Shown here: in pieces, positions 15,242 through 23,279 of the stretch | How positions within the stretch are numbered: position 1 is the first letter of the stretch | Layout of the letters: every line of letters starts with the position of its first letter | Source of the DNA: Azospirillum sp. 412522 | GTDB lineage: Bacteria; Pseudomonadota; Alphaproteobacteria; Azospirillales; Azospirillaceae | NCBI RefSeq assembly: GCF_019805165.1 | Contig: NZ_RWIJ01000018.1 | Span: forward strand, 28,243 to 92,242 | Direction of reading: 5' to 3' | DNA length: 64,000 bases | Made by a program: the position numbers and the translations under genes | The notes under the pieces: model-generated | The model's database searches: none | Seen by the model: only the letters and a program-made list of their open reading frames with translations | Told to the model about the DNA's origin: nothing

Positions 15242-18200
15242 TCAGTTCATCGCGCGGTCGGGAAGGTCCAGGAGGAAGTCGCCGCCCTCGTCGTAGCCGG
15301 CGGTGCGGATCACGCCATATTGCGGGGTTTGCGGCGCCTCGCTGGTGACGTCCTGGCGGACCTCCTGGTAGAGGGCGTAGCCGCTGCTGTCCTTCGGCAG
15401 CGCCTGCACCCGCTTCTTCAGCGCCGTGGCGAAGGGGGAGTTCACCTCGCCGTCGGCGACCGGCTCGTCGCCGCCCGACGACAGGGCCATGACGGAGCGG
15501 CGCTGCCGGATCTCCGTCCCGCTGGCGAGACGGCTGGCGTCGACCTTCTGTTCCTTGGTGAAGGCGCCGGAATAGCAGCTGTCCGACACCACCATCACAT
15601 GCTTGGCCGGCATCCGGCTGAGGAAGCGGCCGATGTCGTTGTTCGACACCCAGTTGCGGGCGCTGGTCGTCTCGGCGTCGGCCGGCAGCCAGTAGCCGGT
15701 CCCGGTCTCCGCCAGTTCATAGCCGTGGCCGGCGTAGTAGACCATCACCTGGTCCTGCTCGCCGACCTCGCGGCCGAGCTTGCGCAGCGCCTCGCCGATC
15801 TGCGCCTTGGTCGGGTTGCGCAGGGTCCTGGTCTCGTAGCCGAGATGGGTGTTCAGCGCCTCGGACACCGCCTTGATGTCGGCGCCGGGGGTGGATAGGG
15901 CTGGGATGGCGCCGTCGCGGTAGCTGTCCACCGCGATCATCAGGGCGATCTTGCGCGGCCTGGGCGGGGCGGCCGGATCGGGGGTGGAAGCCGCGCTGTC
16001 GATGGCGATGCGCTTCTCGGTCGTCTTGCCCGTCTCGTCCGTCATGGTCAGGGTGGCTTCGGTCGCCCCCGGCTCCACCGGGATGCTGGTGCGGAACTGG
16101 CCCTGCTCGTCGATGAAGACCCAGCGGCCGTTCACCCGCGCCTCCGCCAGGTTGGCGCTGTCGGCGACGATGCCGCGCAGGGTCATGGTGCCGCCGCGGG
16201 TGCGGCCGCCGCGCGCCTGTTGCAGGCTGGGCGGTGCCGAGGATGCCTGCGGCCGGCCGAACATGTCCGCCGCCGCCGGGTTCGCCACCAGCTGGCGCAG
16301 CGCGCCGGAGAAGGCCTGGGTCCGCTGTTCGCGCTCCACCCGCTGCACCATGGCGAGATAGGTGCGGGCGACCTGGGGCGGCAGGTTGGCCTGGGTCACC
16401 GTCGCGCGCACCTGGGCGTAGCCGCCGGGCTGGCCGGCCGCGCTGTTCTGCAGGATGCCGCCGACGCGCACCGCCACCGGATCGCTGCTGGCGGTCAGGC
16501 CGCCGATCAGGGTGGGAACGGGAACGCTGGCCAGCGCCGCGCGCTGTTCGGGCAGGGAAAGGGTGCCGGTCGCCAGCGTCGTCACCGCCTGGACCATGCC
16601 GCCGCTGCCGGCCGCCTGGATGAGGCTGCCCGCCGCCGCCTGGACCTGCGGCGAAGCAAGAAGCTGCGGTCCCGGCTGCGTCAGGGTGGCGCCGGAGGCG
16701 TAGGCCGCCGTCGCTTCCGCCGTGAAGGTGACGGAGCGCCCGGACGGCAGCACCACCGTCGCCGGAGTGGGCGGCGGCGGGGGTGGCGGAGCGGTCGGTC
16801 CGCCGGTCGAGGACGAACTGCCGCCGGGCGCCGGGGTGGTCGGCGCCGCCCCCTGCCCTGCCCCGCTTTCGGTGGTTCCGTTCTGGGACGCCGTGCCCTG
16901 TTCGAGCGTCGCCAGGAAGGTCCGCGGGATGGTTCCGCCGGCTGGGGTGCCGGCTATCGAGCCGCCGGCCGTGGGCGATGCGGTTCCGGTGGTGGCCGCC
17001 GTGGCCGTCGGGTTCGCCGCGATCTGCGCCACGGTCTGCAGCGCCGACTGTACCGAGCTGTTGCCGGTCGCCGTGGACTGGCCGGCCGTCGTGGCCGCGT
17101 CCGTACCCGAGGAGGTGGCGCCCGCCGTCTCCGTTGCTGTCGTCCCGGTTCCCGTCGTCCCGGTTTCGGTTCCCGCCGTGCCAGTGCCCGCCGTGTTGGT
17201 TCCAGGCGTGTTGGTTCCGGACGTTTCGGTGCCGGTGGTGGGGCTGGTTGTGGGGCTGGTGGTCGGTGTGCCGGTCCCGTCACCGCCTCCCGTACCTGTC
17301 CCCGGGCTGGCAGGCGTGGTCGGAATTTCCGTCACCGGAGGCGTCACGGGAGGTGGCGGCGGCGGCGGAGGAGGAGGAGGTGGTGGAGGTGGAGGTGGAG
17401 GTGGAGGAGGTGGAGGTGGCGGCGGCGGAGGCGGAGGAGGAGGAGGTGGCGGAGGCGGAGGCGGAGGTGCGCTGCTGACCTCCACGTTTCCGTTCCTGTA
17501 CAGGTCGAGCGCCAGCTGGCCGGTTCCGGCGGCACCCCGCAGGGTGACGGTTCCGCCGCTGGAGGCGAGGCGGATGCTGCCGTCGGCCTCGGCATCCAGG
17601 CCGATGCCGGCGACCTCGTAGGTGACGGCCGAAGTGCCGGCCTTGCCGGTGATGTCGATCCCGCCGGCGGCCGTGATCGCCGCCGTGCCGCGGACCTTGA
17701 CGCCCCAGGCTTCGTCGGCATTGGCGGCGGTGGCGTCGCCGCTCAGCAGGATCGCGTCGGCGGCGGTGGAGCTGGAATGGATGACCGGCCCCCCTTCGGA
17801 GTCGGAGGCGATCAGCAGGCCGGCATTCCAGCCGTAAGTCGAAAACGACCTGCCTTGGACGGCGATCCGGCCGTCACCGGAGTCGATGGTGGAGATCCCG
17901 GTGATCGAGACGCCGTGGCCCTGGTCTCCGTAGTCGGATCCCTCGCCACGGATGGAAATGGCGCCGCCGCCGGATTGCAGGGTGCTGGCGTCGATGGCCA
18001 CGCCGGCCATGTCGCTCGAGTCGCCCTTGGCCATCTCCTGCGCCGGATCGTTGCCGCCGCCCAGGGTGATCGCGCCGCCATAGGTGGCGATGCTGCTGGC
18101 GGTCAGGTGGATGGCGCCCTTGTCGAGGCTTCTGGCGCTGTTCAGCGTCACCGGCGAACCGCCGGTCGCGACATAGCTTCCCGTCAGATACACTCCATAG

Positions 18201-20563
18201 CCGGCGTTCAGCGTCACCGCGCCGCTGGACCTGATGGCGGTGCCGTAGTCGAGCAGAAGATTGCCGCCGGATTCCAGGGTGATGGGGGCGCCGCCGTTGT
18301 AGATCGTCGCTCCACCCAGCACGACGTCGCGGCTGGAACTCATGCCTCCCTGGACGGTGATGGCCCCGCTGCCGCCGACCGCGATGCCGGAGGTGCCGTC
18401 CATCCGCACCGCATCGTTGCCCATGGAGTTTTCGCCGCGGCCCTCGATGCCGGTGATGGCGACGGCGCCGCTGGACGTCTGCAGCGTGCCGTCGGACAGC
18501 AGCACGCCGACATTGTCGCCGTAGTACATGCCGCTGCCGCCCGTCCCGTTCAAGGTGATCGAGCCGCTGGTCGTCATCAGGTGGCTGCCGGACAGCACGA
18601 TGCCGTGGTTGCCGCTTGTGTTGTTCTCGCCCCCGGCGCCGTTGACCAGGATCGAACCGGCGGCGGTCGAGACGGTCGCGTGGATGAATTCGACGCCGGT
18701 CCGGGTTTCCCGCGGCGTGTAGCCGCCGGACAGGCCGGTGGCCGGCTTTCCTGCCGGGGCCGATCCGCCGCCGACGATGAAGGTGCCGCCGTTGGTGGAA
18801 ATGGTGACCCGCGAGGTGTCGGACTGCCCCGCCACCCGCACCATGCCGTTGCCGGTTCCCGTTGCGGCGTTCAGCGTCAGGTTCAGGGCGCCGCTGTTGG
18901 AGGCGATGCTCTTGGTGACGATGATGTTGCGATGGGCCTTCAGCGTCAGCGAGGCGTCGCCGCCGGCCGACTTGGTGATGTCCTGGTCGATTGTGATGTC
19001 GCCGGCATCGGTCCCCCCGGCGTCGGTTTGCAGCGTGACGCTGGTTCCGCCGTTCAGCGAGCCCTGGATGACGTCTGCGGCGATGGTGCCCCCGGTCGCC
19101 GACACCGTGATGTTCGTCGGGTCGAGCAGCCAGAAGCCGCCCTTCCCCTGCCCTGCCCGCGCATCGACGCTTCCGCGGACCTGCAGCGACAGCTTGCCCG
19201 AGGTCTCGACGAAGCCGCCGTCGCCGCCGTTGGAGCCGCCGCGGGCGGAGACGGCGCCGTCGAACCGGGCGCCGCCGTCGGCCCAGACCACGACCTTGCC
19301 GCCCCTGCCCGTTTCGGTGGCGTCTGCGGCGACGGCCGCCCCCTGCGCCACCATGGTCTCGGCCGACGGCGGCACCGGCTTGCGCGCCGGGCGGATGTTG
19401 TAGCCGGCCAGCGTGGCCGCGGACGCCTTGCCGCCCTGCACGTCGCCGCCGATCAGCACCTCCCCGCCCCCGGCGGCACCGGAGGCGGTGACGCGCGCCG
19501 TGGCGGCCAGCGTCGTGCGGTTGCCGGACACGGTGACGGAACCGCCGGTCTGGGGGGCACCGGCCTGTCCGGGTGCCTTGCCGCTGGCGTCGAGGGTGCC
19601 GGAGACCTCCACCTCGCCACCGTCGCCCAGCAGGACGATGTCGCCGCCCTGCTGTTCCACCCGGCGGGCCTGCACGGTGCCGGACATGTTGACGACGCGG
19701 TCGACCAGCCCCTTGGCGGCGGACGCCGTCATCTGCACCCGGCCGCCGTCGGCGAAGATCCTGCCGCTGTTGCTGACCAGCGCGTCCACCGGCTTGCCAT
19801 CGGCGCCGACGGGCCGCGCGTCGGTCTTCGTATCGGATTGGGCGTCCACCGCGATGTTGATCTTCTGGTCGCCGAACAGGTCGACGACGAAGCGGCGGCC
19901 GGACGCCAGCGTCACCTCGCCCATGCGGGCCTGGATGGTGCCGCGGTTGGCGACGCCGGGGGCGACCAGCGCCGCCAGCCCGGCTTCGGCCACGGTGATG
20001 GTGCCCTCGTTCTCCACCGTCGCCGTCGAGCCGGCGGGCCCTTCGAAATTGTAGCGGCCTGCCATGAAGTCGGCGTTGCGGATGTCGTGGGTGGTGGCGA
20101 GCAGCCCGCCGACGTCGATCCGGGCGTTCGGCCCGAACAGGATGCCGTTGGGGTTGACCAGCCAGACCTGGCCGTTGGCGGTCAGCCGCCCCAGGATCGC
20201 CGACGGATCGGGGCCGGTGACGCGGTTGAGGGTGATGGAACCGGCGTCGGGCTGCTGGAAGTTGGTGTGCTCGCCCTCGCGGACGCCGAAGCGTCGCCAG
20301 TCGATCACCGCCCTGGGCGTCGACTGGATGATGTCGAGGCGGCCGGGGGCGGTGGGCCGGATGACGGCGGCGCCGTCGGTGACCACGCCGCCTTCGGGAT
20401 TGGCGAGGGCCGGGACGGGCAGGGCGAGGATGGCTGCGAGGATAGACAGACGCACCGAGCCGGTCAGGGCGGTGCTGTGGCGCAGCGCCTTCCGGTGACG
20501 CGCGCCATCGGGCCGAACCGTTTCACCGCCGGGCCCAGCCGCCCCCCGCCCCATTCCCTGCAT
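15242..20563 (-). CDS. filamentous-haemagglutinin (TPS) domain / polyproline / caspase-like protease fusion
   Basis: A 1773-residue exported protein. Residues ~25-54 are a signal peptide ending PVPALA. Residues ~55-250 are a two-partner-secretion/haemagglutination domain with the hallmark NPNGILFGPNARIDVGG. Residues ~250-1030 are Gly/Ser/Thr-rich beta-helix-like repeats. Residues 1033-1072 are 40 consecutive prolines, followed by a Thr/Gly/Pro-rich linker. Residues ~1455-1535 look like a small Ig-like domain (ARVNGRWVFIDEQGQF). Residues 1537-1773 are a caspase-like C14 domain with the catalytic His1613 in YYAGHGYE and Cys1663 in SDSCYSGAF. Both catalytic residues are present, so protease activity is likely. 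No TpsB-type outer-membrane partner is nearby. The ATG at 20563 gives a long n-region before the signal core. Substrate and role are unknown. Confidence 0.9.
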   Translation of the reverse strand: MQGMGRGAAGPGGETVRPDGARHRKALRHSTALTGSVRLSILAAILALPVPALANPEGGVVTDGAAVIRPTAPGRLDIIQSTPRAVIDWRRFGVREGEHTNFQQPDAGSITLNRVTGPDPSAILGRLTANGQVWLVNPNGILFGPNARIDVGGLLATTHDIRNADFMAGRYNFEGPAGSTATVENEGTITVAEAGLAALVAPGVANRGTIQARMGEVTLASGRRFVVDLFGDQKINIAVDAQSDTKTDARPVGADGKPVDALVSNSGRIFADGGRVQMTASAAKGLVDRVVNMSGTVQARRVEQQGGDIVLLGDGGEVEVSGTLDASGKAPGQAGAPQTGGSVTVSGNRTTLAATARVTASGAAGGGEVLIGGDVQGGKASAATLAGYNIRPARKPVPPSAETMVAQGAAVAADATETGRGGKVVVWADGGARFDGAVSARGGSNGGDGGFVETSGKLSLQVRGSVDARAGQGKGGFWLLDPTNITVSATGGTIAADVIQGSLNGGTSVTLQTDAGGTDAGDITIDQDITKSAGGDASLTLKAHRNIIVTKSIASNSGALNLTLNAATGTGNGMVRVAGQSDTSRVTISTNGGTFIVGGGSAPAGKPATGLSGGYTPRETRTGVEFIHATVSTAAGSILVNGAGGENNTSGNHGIVLSGSHLMTTSGSITLNGTGGSGMYYGDNVGVLLSDGTLQTSSGAVAITGIEGRGENSMGNDAVRMDGTSGIAVGGSGAITVQGGMSSSRDVVLGGATIYNGGAPITLESGGNLLLDYGTAIRSSGAVTLNAGYGVYLTGSYVATGGSPVTLNSARSLDKGAIHLTASSIATYGGAITLGGGNDPAQEMAKGDSSDMAGVAIDASTLQSGGGAISIRGEGSDYGDQGHGVSITGISTIDSGDGRIAVQGRSFSTYGWNAGLLIASDSEGGPVIHSSSTAADAILLSGDATAANADEAWGVKVRGTAAITAAGGIDITGKAGTSAVTYEVAGIGLDAEADGSIRLASSGGTVTLRGAAGTGQLALDLYRNGNVEVSSAPPPPPPPPPPPPPPPPPPPPPPPPPPPPPPPPPPPPPPPPVTPPVTEIPTTPASPGTGTGGGDGTGTPTTSPTTSPTTGTETSGTNTPGTNTAGTGTAGTETGTTGTGTTATETAGATSSGTDAATTAGQSTATGNSSVQSALQTVAQIAANPTATAATTGTASPTAGGSIAGTPAGGTIPRTFLATLEQGTASQNGTTESGAGQGAAPTTPAPGGSSSSTGGPTAPPPPPPPTPATVVLPSGRSVTFTAEATAAYASGATLTQPGPQLLASPQVQAAAGSLIQAAGSGGMVQAVTTLATGTLSLPEQRAALASVPVPTLIGGLTASSDPVAVRVGGILQNSAAGQPGGYAQVRATVTQANLPPQVARTYLAMVQRVEREQRTQAFSGALRQLVANPAAADMFGRPQASSAPPSLQQARGGRTRGGTMTLRGIVADSANLAEARVNGRWVFIDEQGQFRTSIPVEPGATEATLTMTDETGKTTEKRIAIDSAASTPDPAAPPRPRKIALMIAVDSYRDGAIPALSTPGADIKAVSEALNTHLGYETRTLRNPTKAQIGEALRKLGREVGEQDQVMVYYAGHGYELAETGTGYWLPADAETTSARNWVSNNDIGRFLSRMPAKHVMVVSDSCYSGAFTKEQKVDASRLASGTEIRQRRSVMALSSGGDEPVADGEVNSPFATALKKRVQALPKDSSGYALYQEVRQDVTSEAPQTPQYGVIRTAGYDEGGDFLLDLPDRAMN
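17348..17467 (-). repeat. tract of 40 consecutive proline codons
   Basis: 120 bp of pure NGG triplets on the plus strand, read as 40 CCN codons on the minus strand within the haemagglutinin-caspase gene. The third bases vary (CCT, CCG, CCA, CCC), so it is not a simple trinucleotide slippage tract throughout. It separates the beta-helical part from the rest. Confidence 0.97.
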
Positions 20564-20617
20564 GACCGTTCCAATCCCCGTTCCCGCCCCCGAAGCTTGC
20601 GGGAAGCCAATACGCTG

Positions 20618-20638
20618 TTCGTAACCATGGATTACGAA
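20618..20638. promoter_or_regulatory. inverted repeat TTCGTAA-7-TTACGAA
   Basis: Perfect 7-bp arms around a CCATGGA spacer, 55 bp upstream of the caspase-fusion start. Position suits a regulator site for that gene; the regulator is unknown. Confidence 0.45.
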
Positions 20639-20730
20639 ACATTTTAGCGACCGGGCGCGCGCGCGGAAATACCGAAAGTGGTGACGGAATGTTTCGTGGC
20701 GGCAACAGGCGGCGGCCGGCTTGCCGCAGC

Positions 20731-20754
20731 GGAAGCGTTACCGGTAACGCTTCC
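20731..20754. promoter_or_regulatory. 24-bp perfect palindrome, LacI-family-type operator
   Basis: Each half is GGAAGCGTTACC or its complement, with a central CG. The core GTTACCGGTAAC is the same as the core of the E. coli GntR/IdnR (LacI-family) operator. A second copy follows 29 bp downstream centre to centre. No LacI-family gene is in the window. Confidence 0.65.
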
Positions 20755-20764
20755 AGCCGGCAGG

Positions 20765-20778
20765 CGTTACCGGTAACG
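20765..20778. promoter_or_regulatory. second GTTACCGGTAAC palindrome
   Basis: CGTTACCGGTAACG, a 14-bp perfect palindrome sharing its core with 20731-20754. The 29-bp centre spacing is close to three helical turns, which suits two dimers bound on one face of the DNA. It lies 113 bp before the parA-like start. Confidence 0.6.
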
Positions 20779-20890
20779 GGTTTTGCGGTACAGGGACGGC
20801 CTATTTCCATGGCGCAGGTGCCGCCTTTGTCCTTTCGAGCCGCCGGCCGATCCGCTAATAAGAAGGCCGTCACGCGATCAGGGGGAACAG

Positions 20891-21643
20891 ATGGCCGATC
20901 CGACCGCCGTCGCCACGAGGAAGTCTGCGGGCAAGTCTTCAGGTAAATCGGGCGGCAGGCAAGCGGCCCAGGGCTCTGACAAGCCGGTAAACAATGCTGC
21001 CCTGTCGCTTGCGCGCTGGGTCGTCTACAGCGCGCCGAAGGGCGGCACCGGCAAGACGACCAGCTGCAAGAACACCGCCGTCGCCGCGGCCAAGGACGGC
21101 ATGCGGGTGGCGACGCTGGATTTCGACCCGCAGCGCACGCTGGGGCAGTGGCATGAGCTGCGCCGTCCGCATGACGTGGCGAGCATCGACCATTACGAAG
21201 GGACGTTGGACGACATCGACGCGGCGCTCGCCCGGATCGATCCCGGCCGCTACGACGTGGTCTTCGTCGATACGCCGCCGTCGGTGGAGCTGTATCCGGA
21301 GGCGACCAAGATCCTGCTGCGCCGCGCCGATCTGGTGCTGGTGCCGACCGGGGTGGGACGCTTCGACAAGATGAGCGTCATCCCCTGGATGGAGTTCCTG
21401 CGCGACTATGGCCGCCCCGCCGCCTTCCTGCTGAACCGGGTCAAGCGCCGGTCGGTCAGCCTGCGCGAGGCCAAGCTGGAGCTGGGCCGCGTCGGCCGGC
21501 TGGTGCCGCACGAGGTGCCGGACATCGAGGACATGCACCGGGTCGACGACGTCGGCTGCTCCATCGTCGATGTCGGCGCGGTGAACGGTGCCGACGAATG
21601 CCTGGGCGCCTGGTACTTCATCCGCCACGAGCTGGGGATCTGA
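20891..21643 (+). CDS. ParA-family ATPase (first of two)
   Basis: A 250-residue cytoplasmic ATPase of the ParA/MinD group, which usually position DNA or protein complexes. After a Lys/Ser/Gly-rich basic leader of ~40 residues comes a deviant Walker A (APKGGTGKTT). Walker A' is DFDPQRTLGQW, and Walker B-like FVDTPPS follows. Start ATG 20891 has AGGGGGAA upstream. The next gene begins 2 bp after the stop, so the two are surely co-transcribed. No ParB and no parS-like sites are visible, so it is not an ordinary chromosome-partition locus. The DUF3102-like partner may take the ParB-like role; this is inference. Confidence 0.9.
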   Translation: MADPTAVATRKSAGKSSGKSGGRQAAQGSDKPVNNAALSLARWVVYSAPKGGTGKTTSCKNTAVAAAKDGMRVATLDFDPQRTLGQWHELRRPHDVASIDHYEGTLDDIDAALARIDPGRYDVVFVDTPPSVELYPEATKILLRRADLVLVPTGVGRFDKMSVIPWMEFLRDYGRPAAFLLNRVKRRSVSLREAKLELGRVGRLVPHEVPDIEDMHRVDDVGCSIVDVGAVNGADECLGAWYFIRHELGI

Positions 21644-21645
21644 GC

Positions 21646-22404
21646 ATGGCCAACGTCAAGTCCTTCATGAAGAAGGTGGCGGAGCAGGGCAAGGCCGCTC
21701 CCCCGCCGGCGGCCAAGCCGGAGGTAGCGTCTACCCCGTTGCATAATGGAGGGGCGCGCACCGGTTCGGCGGTGGCGCCGTCGAAGGCCGACCGCCGGGC
21801 GTCGGACATCAGCGACGCCATCGTGCCCTGCCACACCCGTCAGGAATTCGCGCAGGAAATCCGCTATCACTGGAACCGCAGCCGCAAGGAGTTCCTGTCG
21901 ATCGGCCGGTACCTGAACCGCGCCAAGGAAATCCTGCCGCATGGCGATTTCGAGGCGATGATCGAGAGCGACATGCCGTTCTCGGTCGAGACCGCCTTCC
22001 GTTTCCGTGCGGTGGCGGAGGCGGTGGATACCGGCCGGCTGTCGCTGGACGTGCTGCCGGGGGCGGAAAGCGTCGCCTACCAGATCGTCACCATGACGCC
22101 GGACGAGCTGGAGCGGGCGAAGGCCCAGGGGCTGGTCCGTCCCGACGTGACCCGCCGCCAGCTGATCGACTTCAAGCGCTCGCTGCGTCCGCCGAAGGAC
22201 GTGACGCCGAACGACCGGCGCCGCCAGCTTCTGGCCGAATATGCCCGGCTCGGCGCCCGCATGGCGGAGGTCCGCGACGAGCTGCGGCGCGACCACGGCA
22301 TCGACCCGGAGCATGACGATCCCGTCCGTTCGGGCCGCGGCGCCATCACCATCGACGTGGAGGCGGAGGATATCGGGGCGGAGCCCGACGGCGACCAGCG
22401 GTAA
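21646..22404 (+). CDS. DUF3102-like protein, partner of the ParA ATPase
   Basis: A 252-residue soluble protein whose middle part resembles the DUF3102 family found in plasmid- and phage-linked genes. The stretch EFLSIGRYLNRAKEILPHGD (about residues 82-101) is followed by FEAMIESDMPFSVETAFRFRAVAEA, a helix-turn-helix-like pattern. The N-terminus is Lys/Ala/Pro-rich; the C-terminal third is charged (ARLGARMAEVRDELRRDHG), possibly coiled coil. Start ATG 21646 comes just after the parA stop. Role unknown; the pairing suggests a DNA-bound adaptor whose cargo or position is set by the ParA ATPase. Family call rests on memory of the motif, not on a search. Confidence 0.7.
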   Translation: MANVKSFMKKVAEQGKAAPPPAAKPEVASTPLHNGGARTGSAVAPSKADRRASDISDAIVPCHTRQEFAQEIRYHWNRSRKEFLSIGRYLNRAKEILPHGDFEAMIESDMPFSVETAFRFRAVAEAVDTGRLSLDVLPGAESVAYQIVTMTPDELERAKAQGLVRPDVTRRQLIDFKRSLRPPKDVTPNDRRRQLLAEYARLGARMAEVRDELRRDHGIDPEHDDPVRSGRGAITIDVEAEDIGAEPDGDQR

Positions 22405-22449
22405 AGCCGGCCGATCCCGGCCCTTGGTGCCAGCCTTCAGTGCCAGCCT

Positions 22450-23001
22450 TCAGTGGTTGTGCGACAAGTGGGAGCCGGGTCCGTCGTCGCCCCGGCGCGG
22501 TGCCGGGCCGCCGCCGCCCAGCAGATTGGTCAGGGAGCGGAAGTCCCGCTGGAAATTGCTGAAGAAGTCGCCGTCGTTGCCACGCGACACGCGTGCGGGC
22601 GAACTGGCCACGGTGTGGCTTTCCATATTGCCGGCGCTGCGGCCGGCGCTGCGGACGCGCCGTTCCGGCGCCTTCGGCTTGCGCAAGGGCGTGACCACCG
22701 GTGGGGGAGGTGCCTCCGGCAGGGACGCGGTTTCGGGCGCGCGGGCGAAGGCATCGCCGCACAACCCGCGGCCGGATGCCTGTTCCAGGCGGCCCGGGTC
22801 CAGCAGCCAGCAGTCGAAGGCGTCCGTCTGCGGCTTCGACGGAGCGGGGGAGGGCAGGGCGGCTGCGGAGTCCGGCGCCTCCGGCGCGGACAACAGCGGC
22901 TCCGCGCTGGCCGGGCTTGCGGCAGGCATGATGAGCAGGGCCGCGAGGGCCGCCATCGTCACCGTTCCGCTGCACCTCGCCGTCCGGCCCTCGCCCGGCA
23001 T
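22450..23001 (-). CDS. hypothetical exported protein
   Basis: A 183-residue protein of no family I recognise. A signal peptide is clear (VTMAALAALLIMPAASPASA). The mature part is rich in Pro, Ala and Ser, has two Cys (FDCWLLDP and GRGLCGD, possibly a disulphide) and ends in a charged, Gly-rich tail with LSHNH. Start ATG 23001 has AAGAGGA at good spacing, which favours this frame over the longer overlapping plus-strand frame. It is convergent with the ParA/DUF3102 pair, 45 bp from the DUF3102 stop. Confidence 0.6.
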   Translation of the reverse strand: MPGEGRTARCSGTVTMAALAALLIMPAASPASAEPLLSAPEAPDSAAALPSPAPSKPQTDAFDCWLLDPGRLEQASGRGLCGDAFARAPETASLPEAPPPPVVTPLRKPKAPERRVRSAGRSAGNMESHTVASSPARVSRGNDGDFFSNFQRDFRSLTNLLGGGGPAPRRGDDGPGSHLSHNH

Positions 23002-23279
23002 TCCGCATCCTCTTGTTCGTCGCGACTGCGCCTCTTAACAGATAAACGCAACAGGGCGCCTGTTCGTCCGCGCGAAATGGTGGGAGTGCCCGGAAGATGC
23101 GGTACTCCTTCGGATCAGGCACTTTCGGCGGTACACTGCCCATTGGCGTGCGGCCCGGGCTGCGGCCCAGGCTGCGTCGTTGTCGCAGGGGTGGGCTGGC
23201 GCTCTTGTCAGGCCGCCGGGTTGGTGGGAGAGTCCGCCCCCTCCTTCACCAGCAGACACGGACGGCGGCGCCGGCGGAC
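23002..23279. other. divergent intergenic region
   Basis: 278 bp between the exported-protein gene (leftward) and the LysR gene (rightward). No gene, tRNA or strong hairpin seen. Promoters for both must lie here. The open plus-strand frame across it has no ribosome-binding site and unlike residue use. Confidence 0.4.

Larger units (their letters stand above)
20564..20890. other. 327-bp divergent intergenic region with several palindromes
   Basis: No gene is visible. It must hold the promoters of the caspase-fusion gene (leftward) and of the parA-like gene (rightward). Three inverted repeats are listed separately (20618-20638, 20731-20754, 20765-20778). The A+T-richer patches around 20620-20645 and 20855-20880 are the best places for promoters. 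Confidence 0.5.

Noticed and set aside
16220..20647. Open plus-strand frame of 1475 codons opposite the haemagglutinin-caspase gene
   Set aside because: It is the shadow of a GC-rich gene: Gly/Arg-rich low-complexity translation, no ribosome-binding site and no domain. The minus-strand gene has a signal peptide and recognised domains.
20891..22404. Chromosomal parAB locus
   Set aside because: No ParB homologue and no parS palindromes; the second gene is DUF3102-like.
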